This document shows, piece by piece, positions 6,583 through 6,819 of a DNA stretch of 6,819 nucleotides. The stretch covers positions 1 through 6,819 of the forward strand of contig JAUWNS010000129.1 in assembly GCA_030612485.1 (NCBI GenBank). Reading direction: 5' to 3'. Origin of the DNA: Candidatus Bipolaricaulota bacterium. GTDB lineage: Bacteria > Bipolaricaulota > Bipolaricaulia > UBA7950 > UBA9294. The position numbers and the translations under genes are program-made. The notes beneath the pieces were generated by a model. The model saw nothing but the letters and a program-made list of their open reading frames with translations, did no database searches and had not been told where the DNA came from. Position 1 is the stretch's first letter, and each line of letters begins with the position of its first letter.

Positions 6583-6819
6583 TTAGCAGACCTTCATTGT
6601 TAGGATTTCATCGTCTCGTGCAAGCGCTTCGCGATCATGCTGATACTGGAGTACAACAGCCCTACGGAGTCTCCAAAGAATCCCAAAAATGAAGGTCTCG
6701 TACCTTAGCCAGTAGGTGAGTTCACGTTCTTTCCAGCGATCTCTAGACTGAATGAAGGATGGAGATTGTTGTTGGGCGGGCAGATCGATGAAGGCTAGAA
6801 CGGCACTTGTGCCAGTTCG
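6583..6819 (-). CDS. Unrecognised protein, C-terminal fragment running off the right edge
   Basis: The minus-strand frame is open from the window edge to a TAA at 6585-6583, giving the last 78 residues of a protein whose start is outside. I do not recognise it. After a loosely ordered beginning (DLPAQQQSPSFIQ), a charged and aromatic segment RDRWKERELTYWLRYETF leads into a short hydrophobic FIFGILWRL, then basic RRAVVLQYQ, then an acidic stretch DREALARDDEIL, and ends TMKVC. The pattern suggests an amphipathic helical tail rather than a transmembrane segment. A 78-codon stop-free frame has a few percent chance of arising at random in one frame, so the call rests partly on the protein-like composition. 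It points the same way as the phosphatase, about 137 bases upstream of it, and could be the preceding gene of the same operon. Confidence 0.5.
   Translation of the reverse strand, partial: RTGTSAVLAFIDLPAQQQSPSFIQSRDRWKERELTYWLRYETFIFGILWRLRRAVVLQYQHDREALARDDEILTMKVC
6588..6698. repeat. Pair of 11-bp inverted repeats
   Basis: AGACCTTCATT at 6588-6598 and its exact reverse complement AATGAAGGTCT at 6688-6698 flank an 89-base spacer inside the right-edge open frame. A third, partial copy (AATGAAGGAT) lies at 6751-6760. No transposase gene or target duplication is visible, so this may be chance or a long-range RNA stem. Confidence 0.35.

Noticed and set aside
6461..6600. Riboswitch in the phosphatase-ggt leader
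   Set aside because: No TPP, SAM, cobalamin or other riboswitch core that I can recognise is present.

Overview
The window is bacterial chromosomal DNA: a densely packed plus-strand housekeeping run (about 1-3364) faces a minus-strand pair of exported enzymes (3510-6445). Plain core genes are present: F-type ATP synthase epsilon, type II fatty-acid synthesis ketosynthase, RecO and DeoC. They mark it as a bacterium, with moderately high G+C by eye. TTG starts occur twice. I cannot fix the phylum from the sequence. The loose gene order (atpC away from atpD, fabF away from acpP) would suit a poorly characterised or deep-branching lineage, but that is only a guess.

Plus-strand block. The window opens inside the C-terminal part of a GNAT-like acetyltransferase (2-262). 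Next come deoC (323-994, deoxyribose-phosphate aldolase), recO (996-1697, one base after deoC), atpC (1747-2133) and fabF (2126-3364, overlapping atpC by 8 bases). A plausible sigma70-type promoter lies across the recO/atpC junction, so atpC-fabF may be transcribed both from upstream and on its own. The block mixes nucleoside salvage, DNA repair, energy conversion and lipid synthesis. It looks like a convenience operon rather than a pathway.

Convergent junction (3365-3509). It holds three tandem copies of a degenerate 8-base unit and a hairpin that could serve as a terminator for the minus-strand operon.

Minus-strand block. Transcription runs from right to left. A secreted purple-acid-phosphatase-like metallophosphoesterase (6445-5261; TTG start with a perfect Shine-Dalgarno) is followed 50 bases later by a secreted gamma-glutamyltransferase-family protein (5210-3510). 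Both carry N-terminal signal sequences, so they probably act outside the cytoplasmic membrane, perhaps together in scavenging organic P and N. The most interesting observation is in the second enzyme. It keeps the autoprocessing threonine and the oxyanion glycines, but by motif alignment to the E. coli enzyme four residues that hold the gamma-glutamyl group are changed, including Asp433 to Asn. That particular change is known to give E. coli GGT glutaryl-7-ACA (cephalosporin) acylase activity.

Right edge. An open frame on the minus strand (6819-6583) is the C-terminal end of an unrecognised protein that continues beyond the window. I found no RNA genes, CRISPR arrays, insertion sequences or phage genes, and nothing that amounts to a clearly new multi-gene system.
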